DNA of 12,847 nt. It comes from an uncultured Anaerococcus sp. GTDB lineage: Bacteria; Bacillota; Clostridia; Tissierellales; Peptoniphilaceae. The DNA lies in NCBI RefSeq assembly GCF_947253225.1, contig NZ_CAMXYR010000045.1, positions 1-12,847 of the forward strand, given 5' to 3'. A program made the position numbers and the translations under genes. The notes under the pieces are model-generated. The model was given only the letters and a program-made list of their open reading frames with translations, made no database searches and was not told the origin of the DNA. This document shows, piece after piece, positions 1-6,588 of the stretch (position 1 is its first letter; each line of letters opens with the position of its first letter).

Positions 1-221
1 GTACTATACCATCCCTAACGTATATTTAATATTTAGTTAATATAGCATTTCATATGCATCTGCAAGTTCATATTGTTTGCCACAATTATCCTTAAAAATA
101 ATTTATCAAAATCAAATATATTATTTTATACAAAAAGATAATATTCTTTTCGATTAATGCATTAATGAAAGAAGATAGATAGATTAATACCCCCAAGAGG
201 AAGTTTAAAATTTTAGTAAAG
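1..221. other. AT-rich non-coding flank downstream of the pilus ATPase gene
   Basis: No reading frame with a start codon and ribosome binding site is visible on either strand. The stretch is very AT-rich. It contains a 14-base perfect palindrome (ATTAATGCATTAAT, 153-166) and a weak AT-only inverted repeat (AAAAGA/TCTTTT arms, 133-150). No convincing GC-rich hairpin plus T-run is present to terminate the minus-strand operon, so its end point is unclear. On the minus strand a 21-codon open stretch (102 to 40) has protein-like composition but no start codon. Confidence 0.6.
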
Positions 222-1400
222 TTAATCAAAGTCCAAAACTTCTATGACTTCCTCAAGAGAAGTTGTTCCATTAAGGACTTTGGCAAGGGCATTTTTCATC
301 ATTGGTTCAAAGTTTTGGTCTGCTAAGGCCTGGTTTAATTTCTCCTTATTTAGGGGAGTTGTCTTTATGATTTCTTTTATTTGCCTATCAATGAGGATAA
401 CTTCTTCGACAGCCTCTCTACCCAAGTAGCCATTGGTACATTTAGGACAGCCTTTGGGTCTAAAGATTTTTTGGTCTTTGTCGATTTCGATATACTTCTT
501 TAGAATTTCATATTCATAATCTGTTGGGATATCTTCTATCTTGCAGTCGCAAAGCTTACGGACTAGCCTTTGACTTGCTAACAGGCTTAGGGCAGAAGTT
601 AGGAGGTAGTTCTCGATTCCCAAGTCCTCAAGCCTTATTACTGAGGATATTGCATCTCTGGTGTGAAGGGTGGTTAGGACAAGATGACCAGTAATTGCTG
701 CCCTTATTGCTATTTGAGCAGTTTCTATGTCCCTTATTTCACCAATCATAATTATGTCTGGATCTTGCCTGAGAATTGACCTTAGTGCCTTGGCAAAGCT
801 TAGGTTGATTTTGGTATTTACTGCTACTTGATTGACACCTTCTATCTTGTATTCTACGGGGTCTTCAACAGTTATGATGTTTTCCTTACCAGTGTTAAGT
901 TTATTTATTAGGGAATAGAGGGAGGTAGATTTACCAGAACCTGTAGGACCTGAAAAGATTATCATTCCAGATTTTTTGGTAAGATTTTTTGAGATTTTTT
1001 CTTTTGATGGTTCAGAAAAACCGAGGAGATTTTTAGTTTTTTCAAAAACATTAACTGATAAGATTCTAATAACTAATTTTTCCCCGTTTACTGTATTGAT
1101 AGTTGATAACCTAAAGTCTATGTCGGTAAATTCTATAAGTTTGAGGTTAGCATCTTGGGGTAGTCTTCTTTCTGCTATATCCATCTGAGCCATTAGCTTG
1201 ATTTTTGTTAGGAGCTTCTCATAGTTTCCCCTAGCAAGTCTCATATATTCGGACAAGACTCCATCAATTCTCATCCTTATTTTCCCATAACTTTCAAAGG
1301 CCTCTATGTGGATGTCGCTTGCTCTTTTTTCTATAGCAGCTCCTAGGAGGTCTCTTACAAACTTATCGATATTTGTACTTATTTCTCTTTCGTCTGCCAT
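222..1400 (-). CDS. Compact GspE/PilB/ComGA-type pilus or DNA-uptake assembly ATPase
   Basis: This is a cytoplasmic hexameric ATPase of the type II secretion/type IV pilus family, which powers assembly of pilin-like fibres at the membrane. I place the start at the ATG at 1400, giving 392 aa, because GGAG at 1410-1407 sits six bases upstream; a TTG at 1412 is in frame but overlaps that site. In this numbering the ASDIHIE motif is near residue 27, Walker A GPTGSGKS at 151-158, the Asp box VEDPVEY at 178-184, Walker B DPDIIMIGEIRD at 213-224 and the His box TTLHT at 243-247. Four cysteines (284, 286, 318, 321) form a likely zinc site, with CxC rather than the usual CxxC in the first pair. The long N-terminal domain of PilB/GspE is missing; the size is close to ComGA. 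It overlaps the yifB stop as TAATG, so translation is probably coupled. No pilin, platform or prepilin peptidase gene is in the window. The family is certain; competence versus pilus versus secretion is not. Confidence 0.93.
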   Translation of the reverse strand: MADEREISTNIDKFVRDLLGAAIEKRASDIHIEAFESYGKIRMRIDGVLSEYMRLARGNYEKLLTKIKLMAQMDIAERRLPQDANLKLIEFTDIDFRLSTINTVNGEKLVIRILSVNVFEKTKNLLGFSEPSKEKISKNLTKKSGMIIFSGPTGSGKSTSLYSLINKLNTGKENIITVEDPVEYKIEGVNQVAVNTKINLSFAKALRSILRQDPDIIMIGEIRDIETAQIAIRAAITGHLVLTTLHTRDAISSVIRLEDLGIENYLLTSALSLLASQRLVRKLCDCKIEDIPTDYEYEILKKYIEIDKDQKIFRPKGCPKCTNGYLGREAVEEVILIDRQIKEIIKTTPLNKEKLNQALADQNFEPMMKNALAKVLNGTTSLEEVIEVLDFD

Positions 1401-2929
1401 TAGTTGCTCCAATATTTATCATCCAAAGCCCTATACCTTATTGCCTCAAGGAGGTGATTTTGGCTAATTTCATCACTTTGGTCTAGGTCAGCTATTGTCC
1501 TTGCCATTTTGATCACCTTATTGAAAGATCTTACTGAAAAATTGTATTTATTGAAAGCTATCTTGGCTATTTTTTCTACATCTTCACTTAGGTGAATGTA
1601 TTTTTTCATTTGGTTAGTATTTAGCTCGGAATTTGTTGAAATTGGTTCATCCCTGTACCTTTCTCTTTGGATATTCCTAGCTAGGACTACTTCTTTTTTG
1701 AGGTCTTTAGATGATTTTGATTTGCTATCATCCTTCAAGTCCTCGTATTTTACAGGTTTTATTTCAATATGGATGTCGATTCTATCGAGGATTGGAGAGG
1801 ATATCTTGTTTAGATAGCGTCTAATTTCATTAAAAGAACAGGTGCATTCCTTGAGGGGATTTCCATAATTGCCACAAGGACAAGGATTCATGGCGGCAAC
1901 TAGGATAAAATCGGCAGGATATTTGACTGAAGCTTGGGATCTTGCTATATTTATTTCCTTATTTTCTAAGGGTTCACGCAGGGCTTCAATTACATTTTTC
2001 CTATATTCTGGAAATTCGTCCAAGAGAAGAACTCCCTTGTGGGCTAAGGTAATCTCTCCAGGTCTTGGGACAGAATGACCGCCACCAATGAGGGCAACTT
2101 CGCTTGATGTGTGGTGGGGAGCCCTGAAAGGACGCTCATTTACCAAGTGCCCACTTTCAAGCAGTCCCATGACTGAATAGATTTTCGTAACTTCAACTTT
2201 TTCATCAAAGGTCATATCTGGTAGGATTGTTGGTAGATGTTTGGCAGAAAAAGTCTTACCAGAACCTGGTGCACCAATCATTAGGACGTTGTGGTTGCCT
2301 GCGGCTGCTATTTGGAGGGCTCTTTTGAGGTTCTCTTGCCCCTTTAGGTCTTTGAAGTCATAGGGATAGGATATTTCCTTGTCTATTTTACTTAAATCTA
2401 CATGGTAGGGGCTTTTGCTGGTTTCCTTGTTTATGTAGGAGATTATATCGTTTAAATTGTCAAAAGGATAGATTTCTACATCAGAAATTATGGCACACTC
2501 GTCCTTATTGGCATCAGCAAGGATAAATTTACTAAAACCAAGTTCACGCATAGCTATAACCATGGCAAGAGCACCCTTTATTGGGATGATCCTACCATCA
2601 AGGGAAAGTTCTCCTAGGAAAATATAATCTTCATAGGGAAGAGTGATAACTCCCATGGATGCTAAAAGAGAGATGGCAATGGGAAGGTCTAGCTGAGTAC
2701 CTTCTTTCTTGAGATCTGCTGGGGAGAGATTTATGGTAATCCTTCCTGCTGGGAATTTATATCCTGAATTGATGAGGGCGACTCTTACCCTATCCTTGGC
2801 TTCCTTGATTGAAGAGTCAGGAAGACCTACTATATTAAAGGAAGGAAGTCCTGATGTTATATCAGATTCGACTTCCACCAATTTTCCATCAAGACCAATT
2901 AAAGTTGTAGTATTAGTTTTTGAATACAT
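1400..2929 (-). CDS. yifB: YifB/ComM family Mg-chelatase-like AAA+ ATPase
   Basis: A predicted cytoplasmic AAA+ ATPase, 509 aa, the normal family length. In Gram-negative transformable bacteria the homologue ComM is a hexameric helicase for branch migration of incoming DNA; its role in Bacillota is less clear. The N-terminal Lon-protease-like domain spans roughly residues 10-165 (motifs GLPSFNIVGLPD and INLSPADLKKEG). The ATPase follows with Walker A GAPGSGKT at 219-226, the RPFRAPHHT segment at 266-274, Walker B LLLDEFPE at 301-308 and SPILDRIDIHIE from 378. Cysteines 350, 352, 362 and 364 may bind a metal. A Mg-chelatase C-terminal domain closes the protein. The start chosen is the ATG at 2929, five bases after AGGTGA (2940-2935). 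A GTG at 2938 is in frame but lies inside that site, and MYSK fits family N-termini. It overlaps rluD by 17 bases and the downstream ATPase gene by one. In many Clostridia I would expect dprA next door; it is not here. Confidence 0.95.
   Translation of the reverse strand: MYSKTNTTTLIGLDGKLVEVESDITSGLPSFNIVGLPDSSIKEAKDRVRVALINSGYKFPAGRITINLSPADLKKEGTQLDLPIAISLLASMGVITLPYEDYIFLGELSLDGRIIPIKGALAMVIAMRELGFSKFILADANKDECAIISDVEIYPFDNLNDIISYINKETSKSPYHVDLSKIDKEISYPYDFKDLKGQENLKRALQIAAAGNHNVLMIGAPGSGKTFSAKHLPTILPDMTFDEKVEVTKIYSVMGLLESGHLVNERPFRAPHHTSSEVALIGGGHSVPRPGEITLAHKGVLLLDEFPEYRKNVIEALREPLENKEINIARSQASVKYPADFILVAAMNPCPCGNYGNPLKECTCSFNEIRRYLNKISSPILDRIDIHIEIKPVKYEDLKDDSKSKSSKDLKKEVVLARNIQRERYRDEPISTNSELNTNQMKKYIHLSEDVEKIAKIAFNKYNFSVRSFNKVIKMARTIADLDQSDEISQNHLLEAIRYRALDDKYWSN
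1407..1410 (-). promoter_or_regulatory. Ribosome binding site fixing the pilus ATPase start
   Basis: GGAG six bases ahead of the ATG at 1400. It lies inside the last codons of yifB, and the yifB stop overlaps the ATG as TAATG. This argues for reinitiation or coupled translation and against the in-frame TTG at 1412, which would overlap the site. Confidence 0.8.
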
Positions 2930-3830
2930 TGTTATCACCTAATCCTAGTATATTTTGGTATTTTAAGAAGTCCTCGTGGGGATTGGCAGTATATGATACA
3001 TAGTCCCCATTCATATCTGTAAAACCAACAAAACCACAGTGAAGAAGCTGGTGGTCTAGGTTGAACTTGTGTTTGATGTTGCCGTAGACTGGATCTCCCA
3101 AGATTGGATGGTTGATGTGGGTCATGTGAACTCTTATCTGGTGGGTTCTCCCAGTTACAATCTTAACCTTGACTAAGGAAAAACCATCCCCTTCTTTAAT
3201 AACTTCGTAGTGGCTTATGGCTTTTCTGCCAGAAGGTCTAACAGCCATCTTTCTTCTGTTGTGTGGATCCCTATCCATAAAAGTTTCTATTGTCCCAGTT
3301 TTTTTATCAAAATTACCGAAAACTATGGCGTAATAAAGCTTATCGACCTTTCTTGTTTCAAACATCGTCTTAAAATATTTGTAAGAATCGTTATTTTTCG
3401 TAATGGCTATAAGACCAGTTGTATCCTTATCAAGTCTATGGACAATCCCAGGTCTATCATCTCCACCAATATGAGATAATCCGTCATAGCCATATCTTTC
3501 CAAAAGACCATTGACTAGAGTACCTTTTACAATTTTCCCAGCTGGATGGACTATAACATCTTCATCCTTGTCGATTATCGCATAGTCTTCATTTTCAAAG
3601 ACGATTTTAAGGTTCATCTTCTCTGGTAGGATTTCGGGTACATCAAAGAGCGAATCACAAATTTCTATCTCATCACCTTCGCTTAGCTTAAAGCTTGGCT
3701 TTATAATTTTGTTATTTACTTTTATTTTCTCATCCTTGATGAAGTCTTTAATCTTTTCTCTAGGAATTTCTTCCAGCTCATCAGATATAAACTTATCAAT
3801 TCTAATTATTTCATCTGCAATCATTATCAT
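2913..3830 (-). CDS. RluA/RluD family RNA pseudouridine synthase with S4 domain
   Basis: It isomerises uridine to pseudouridine in RNA, by homology in 23S rRNA. The protein is 305 aa, typical for RluD-like enzymes. An N-terminal S4 RNA-binding domain covers about residues 8-58. The catalytic motif GIVHRLDKDTTGL lies at 128-140 with the nucleophile Asp134, followed by GRTHQIRVH at 227-235 and HPILGDPVYG near 241-250. The conserved segment usually read as NKPAG..VHPA is IDKDEDVIVHPA here, a small divergence. The start is uncertain: ATG at 3830 or ATG at 3824 (third codon). Neither has a good ribosome binding site, and the best promoter would begin the RNA right at 3830. It is first in an operon with yifB and a pilus-type ATPase gene. 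Which RluA-family member (RluC, RluD or YlyB-like) cannot be settled from the sequence alone. Confidence 0.95.
   Translation of the reverse strand: MIMIADEIIRIDKFISDELEEIPREKIKDFIKDEKIKVNNKIIKPSFKLSEGDEIEICDSLFDVPEILPEKMNLKIVFENEDYAIIDKDEDVIVHPAGKIVKGTLVNGLLERYGYDGLSHIGGDDRPGIVHRLDKDTTGLIAITKNNDSYKYFKTMFETRKVDKLYYAIVFGNFDKKTGTIETFMDRDPHNRRKMAVRPSGRKAISHYEVIKEGDGFSLVKVKIVTGRTHQIRVHMTHINHPILGDPVYGNIKHKFNLDHQLLHCGFVGFTDMNGDYVSYTANPHEDFLKYQNILGLGDNNVFKN
2935..2940 (-). promoter_or_regulatory. Ribosome binding site fixing the yifB start
   Basis: AGGTGA five bases ahead of the ATG at 2929, within the 3' end of the pseudouridine synthase gene. The in-frame GTG at 2938 is part of this site and is therefore an unlikely start. 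Confidence 0.8.
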
Positions 3831-3836
3831 GTCTTT

Positions 3837-3864
3837 ATTATATCATCTAAGACTTTAATCTTAA
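3837..3864 (-). promoter_or_regulatory. Extended -10 promoter for the rluD-yifB-pilus ATPase operon
   Basis: On the minus strand TGATATAAT (3845-3837) is a perfect extended -10 element, TG-N-TATAAT. A weak -35, TTAAGA (3864-3859), lies 16 bases upstream. With +1 seven bases after the last T, transcription would start at 3830, the A of the first ATG. The 16-base inverted repeat at 3848-3863 falls between the two elements. Confidence 0.7.
3848..3863. repeat. 16-base inverted repeat between -35 and -10 of the minus promoter
   Basis: TAAGA and TCTTA arms separated by CTTTAA. It overlaps the promoter spacer, so a bound protein would block RNA polymerase. The short arms make it weaker evidence than the neighbouring 21-base palindrome. 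Confidence 0.35.
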
Positions 3865-3866
3865 AA

Positions 3867-3887
3867 TAATTTCTAGCTTAGAAATTA
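3867..3887. repeat. 21-base perfect palindrome, possible operator
   Basis: Nine-base arms TAATTTCTA and TAGAAATTA around GCT. It sits immediately upstream of the -35 position of the minus-operon promoter, where a dimeric regulator could bind. The AT content raises the chance of a random palindrome, but nine perfect pairs on a three-base centre is notable. Confidence 0.5.
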
Positions 3888-4097
3888 ATGCATCGGTTGT
3901 AAATAACAATCCTTTAGGAAAGTACATAAATAAATAGAAAAATTTATAGGGCTATAAAACGTCAACTTATAACCTACACAAATCTATAAATCATAAAAAA
4001 TCAATAAAATATGATAATAATTATTTAGTTATTCTATTGTTTATTGAAAGTAAGGGATGAACCTTTTGTGAGGGTAGAGCAAATAAAAAAGCTTAGT

Positions 4098-4125
4098 TTG
4101 CAAAGACTTGGATTTGTTCTATAAT
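4098..4125 (+). promoter_or_regulatory. Sigma-A type promoter for the AP endonuclease gene
   Basis: TTGCAA (4098-4103) and a perfect TATAAT (4120-4125) are 16 bases apart. Transcription should start near 4132, giving a leader of about 27 bases that contains AAAGGAG (4147-4153), five bases before the ATG at 4159. Confidence 0.8.
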
Positions 4126-4158
4126 TATTATAGTGATTAAAATTATAAAGGAGAGAAA

Positions 4159-4995
4159 ATGAAATTTATTTCATGGAATATTGATTCCCTAAATGCAGCC
4201 CTAACAAGTGATTCAAATAGGGCGAAGATGACTAGGGAAGTTCTTGAAACTATAAAGAAAGAAAATGCGGATGTAATTGCCCTCCAAGAAACAAAATTGC
4301 CTGCTTCAGGCCCTAACAAAAAGCACAAGGAAAAGCTAGCTGAATTATTTCAAGCTTATGATTATGTGTGGGTTTCATCAAGAGAAGACGCTAGAAAGTC
4401 TTATGCTGGAACGATGACTCTCTATAAGAAGGGTCTTAGCGTTAAGGAGACTTTTCCTCAAATTGATGCACCAGATACTATGGATGTGGAAGGAAGGATA
4501 GTAACCCTTGAGTTTGATGATTATTTCTTTACCCAAGTCTATACTCCAAATGCAGGCAATGGTCTAGTAAGGCTTAGTCAAAGGCAAGTATGGGATGAAA
4601 AATTTGCAGATTATCTAGCTAGCCTTGATAAGATAAAACCAGTAATTGCGACTGGAGATTTCAATGTCGCACATACTCCAATTGACCTAGCTCATCCAGA
4701 AAACAATACAAGATCTCCAGGATTTACAGATGAGGAAAGGTTGGGTTTTAGTAATTTATTAAAAAGAGGTTTCACTGACACCTTCAGATACCTAAATAAA
4801 GACCTCAAGGGAGCTTATACTTGGTGGGCTCAGAGGGTTAAGACAAGTAAGATTAACAATTCAGGCTGGAGGATAGATTATTTTATTGTTTCTGATAGAA
4901 TAATTGAAGATGTCAAATCATCAACCATGATAGATTCTGGAGATAGACAAGACCATACGCCAATTATGCTTGTGATAAGAGAAAAACTGGCCTAG
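4159..4995 (+). CDS. ExoIII-family AP endonuclease / 3'-5' exonuclease (ExoA-like)
   Basis: A cytoplasmic DNA repair enzyme that cuts the backbone 5' to abasic sites in base excision repair and trims 3' blocking groups, using Mg2+. At 278 aa it is within the usual range for the family (about 250-280). All the expected active-site residues can be read: Asn7 in SWNIDSLN, Glu44 in LQETK, Tyr128 in VYTPN, Asp167 and Asn169 in TGDFNVAHT, the WRIDYF segment at 237-242, and Asp265-His266 in QDHTPI. The last motif is more often SDHxP; the preceding residue is Gln here. The ATG has a strong AAAGGAG site at the right distance. The gene has its own promoter and terminator, so it is probably a single-gene transcript divergent from the rluD operon. 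In B. subtilis the homologue is exoA (in E. coli, xthA); I am sure of the family but leave the symbol open. Confidence 0.95.
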   Translation: MKFISWNIDSLNAALTSDSNRAKMTREVLETIKKENADVIALQETKLPASGPNKKHKEKLAELFQAYDYVWVSSREDARKSYAGTMTLYKKGLSVKETFPQIDAPDTMDVEGRIVTLEFDDYFFTQVYTPNAGNGLVRLSQRQVWDEKFADYLASLDKIKPVIATGDFNVAHTPIDLAHPENNTRSPGFTDEERLGFSNLLKRGFTDTFRYLNKDLKGAYTWWAQRVKTSKINNSGWRIDYFIVSDRIIEDVKSSTMIDSGDRQDHTPIMLVIREKLA

Positions 4996-5008
4996 AGCTA
5001 GTTTTTTT
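4982..5008 (+). terminator. Intrinsic terminator after the AP endonuclease gene
   Basis: The stem AAAAACTGGC (4982-4991) pairs with GCTAGTTTTT (4997-5006), with one G-U pair and a five-base loop, followed by further T residues. The hairpin includes the last codons and the TAG stop (4993-4995). The A-run and T-run would also allow some activity on the opposite strand. Confidence 0.85.
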
Positions 5009-5071
5009 GTGGAAAAATTTAAAGACTTCTAGTGGAAAATTTTATTTATAGAAAAAGAAAAGCAATTTGAG

Positions 5072-5077
5072 TATAAT
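5072..5077 (+). promoter_or_regulatory. -10 element of the uppS-polC operon promoter
   Basis: A perfect TATAAT lies 30 bases before the uppS ATG, giving a predicted start near 5084. No good -35 is visible at 16-18 bases; the upstream DNA is A-rich (5047-5064), so an UP-like element or an activator may compensate. The endonuclease terminator lies just upstream, so the operon needs its own promoter. Confidence 0.6.
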
Positions 5078-5107
5078 AGACAAAGATTAAAATATAAAGG
5101 AAGATTT

Positions 5108-5806
5108 ATGGAGAATTTTAATATACCAGAACATGTTGCCATAATTCTTGATGGAAATGGGAGATGGGCTAAGAAAAGATTTATGCCTAGAACCTTTGGT
5201 CACAAGAATGGGGCAGATAATGTTGTAGATATTTGCCTATATGCTAAGGAGAGAGGGGTCAAATATGTTAGTCTTTATGCTTTTTCTACAGAGAATTGGA
5301 AAAGACCTGACGAAGAAGTTGGCTACCTGATGAAGTTGATTATTAAATTTTTGAATGATAAGCTTAGGATTCTTATGAATGAGAATTGCAAGGTTCAATT
5401 TTTGGGTAATCTCGATATTTTGCCAGAAGCAACCAAGCAAATATGCTTAGATACTATCGGAAAAACTAGGAATAATGATGGGATAACCTTAAATATAGCC
5501 CTAAATTATGGGGGCAGGGCAGAGCTTGTTCATGCTTATCAGAAAATGATTGAAGATGGTGTGAGAAAGGAAGATATTAATGAGGAATTGATTTCTTCTT
5601 ATCTCTATACTAAGGGTCAACCAGATCCAGATTTATTGATTAGACCTGGTGGAGAGTTGAGGTTATCAAACTTTCTCATCTACCAACTAGCCTATGCAGA
5701 ATTGTATTTTACAGATACCTTGTGGCCTGACTTCACTAGGGAGTCTTTTGATGAGGCTTTGGAAGAATTTGCTAGAAGAAATAGAAGATATGGCGGTTTG
5801 TCATGA
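5108..5806 (+). CDS. uppS: Isoprenyl transferase (undecaprenyl diphosphate synthase)
   Basis: A cis-prenyltransferase that extends farnesyl diphosphate with isopentenyl diphosphate to make the C55 carrier lipid for peptidoglycan and other envelope polymers; it acts at the cytoplasmic membrane face. The protein is 232 aa, slightly shorter than B. subtilis or E. coli UppS (about 250-260). Key features are Asp15 with GNGRW (16-20), GHKNG at 31-35, FSTENW at 59-64, NYGGRAE at 133-139 and DPDLLIRPGGELRLSNF at 173-189. The last motif is most often RTSGE; here it is RPGGE. AAAGGAAG (5096-5103) precedes the ATG. The gene is first in its operon, and its TGA overlaps the cdsA ATG (ATGA), so the two are translationally coupled. 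Family assignment is secure; the product chain length is inferred from context. Confidence 0.97.
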   Translation: MENFNIPEHVAIILDGNGRWAKKRFMPRTFGHKNGADNVVDICLYAKERGVKYVSLYAFSTENWKRPDEEVGYLMKLIIKFLNDKLRILMNENCKVQFLGNLDILPEATKQICLDTIGKTRNNDGITLNIALNYGGRAELVHAYQKMIEDGVRKEDINEELISSYLYTKGQPDPDLLIRPGGELRLSNFLIYQLAYAELYFTDTLWPDFTRESFDEALEEFARRNRRYGGLS

Positions 5807-6579
5807 ACTTAGTTAATAGAGCCATAGGTGGAGGGATTATCCTTTTCTTATTGATTCTTATAACATATCTTGGGAAAATTCCACTAGCTCTTGGAGTTTT
5901 GATTTTTTCTTATATTGCCTTACATGAAATGAAGGATGCCTTGGCAAAGATTGACCTTAGACTTCCCACAAAGTTATTGTACCTAACCAATACTTTGATA
6001 ATGGTAGCAGCCTTTGTAAATAATTCTGACCTTTACATAGCCAGTCTTGTGGTTTCAGTCTTGGTTATGATGATTTATATAATTTTTAATGAAAAACATA
6101 GCCTTTATGACGGCTTTGCAACATCCTTTGTATTGCTTTATGTATCATTTTTGATGAGTCATATTCTGAGGATTGGAGATATTAATTACGTTTGGCTTTT
6201 ATATATTACTGCTTGGGGGTCTGACACCTTCGCCTACCTTGTTGGATCAACTATAGGCAGGCACAAGATTGACCTTATAAGACATATTAGTCCTAACAAG
6301 ACCATAGAGGGGTCTATTGGTGGGATAATTGGCGCTTGCATTTTAAATGTGATTTTTGTAAAGGAGTTCCACCTAGGAGTTGGGATTTATGAAGTAGTTA
6401 TTTTCACGGTTCTTGCAGCTATTTTATCGCAAATTGGTGATTTGATAGCCTCATATATCAAAAGAAAAACAGGTGTCAAAGACTTTGGTCATATAATTTA
6501 TGGCCATGGGGGTATCCTAGATAGGTTTGATTCTATGCTATTTATTGCTCCAGTCTTGTATCTTTTTTCAATATTTTAA
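5803..6579 (+). CDS. cdsA: Phosphatidate cytidylyltransferase
   Basis: An integral membrane enzyme that makes CDP-diacylglycerol from CTP and phosphatidic acid, the branch point for bacterial phospholipids. The 258 aa protein is rich in hydrophobic helices from residue 7 to 257. Motifs are GSDTFAYLVG at 139-148, SPNKTIEG at 163-170, Asp213 in QIGD, and the family signature from Ser217 to Asp243 (SYIKRKTGVKDFG then GHGGILDRFD). At residue 233 the signature normally has Pro or Gly before GHGG; this protein has Tyr. Everything else fits. It overlaps uppS by four bases. In the usual order dxr follows cdsA; here rseP comes directly, with its ribosome binding site touching the cdsA stop codon. Confidence 0.96.
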   Translation: MNLVNRAIGGGIILFLLILITYLGKIPLALGVLIFSYIALHEMKDALAKIDLRLPTKLLYLTNTLIMVAAFVNNSDLYIASLVVSVLVMMIYIIFNEKHSLYDGFATSFVLLYVSFLMSHILRIGDINYVWLLYITAWGSDTFAYLVGSTIGRHKIDLIRHISPNKTIEGSIGGIIGACILNVIFVKEFHLGVGIYEVVIFTVLAAILSQIGDLIASYIKRKTGVKDFGHIIYGHGGILDRFDSMLFIAPVLYLFSIF

Positions 6580-6588
6580 GGAGATTTG

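Larger units (their letters stand above)
3831..4158. other. Divergent intergenic region between the minus operon and the AP endonuclease gene
   Basis: A 328-base AT-rich region with no supported gene. At the left end is an extended -10 promoter for the minus operon, with a short palindrome inside it and a 21-base palindrome just upstream. At the right end are the promoter and ribosome binding site for the endonuclease gene. Between about 3890 and 4090 I see no clear hairpin, terminator or conserved RNA structure. A weak GCAAA/TTTGC pair (4079-4101) surrounds an A-run, with nothing further to support it. Confidence 0.7.

Noticed and set aside
133..150. Terminator for the minus-strand operon
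   Set aside because: The arms are six AT-dominated base pairs with a six-base loop and would not form a stable RNA hairpin, so I did not list it as a feature.
153..166. Perfect 14-base palindrome ATTAATGCATTAAT as an operator or origin element
   Set aside because: Only one full copy is present (a ten-base part recurs near 3884), no promoter or gene start adjoins it, and chance palindromes are common in such AT-rich DNA.
4079..4101. GCAAA/TTTGC hairpin as a small RNA or riboswitch element
   Set aside because: Five base pairs around a 13-base loop, overlapping the -35 of the endonuclease promoter, with no further structure.
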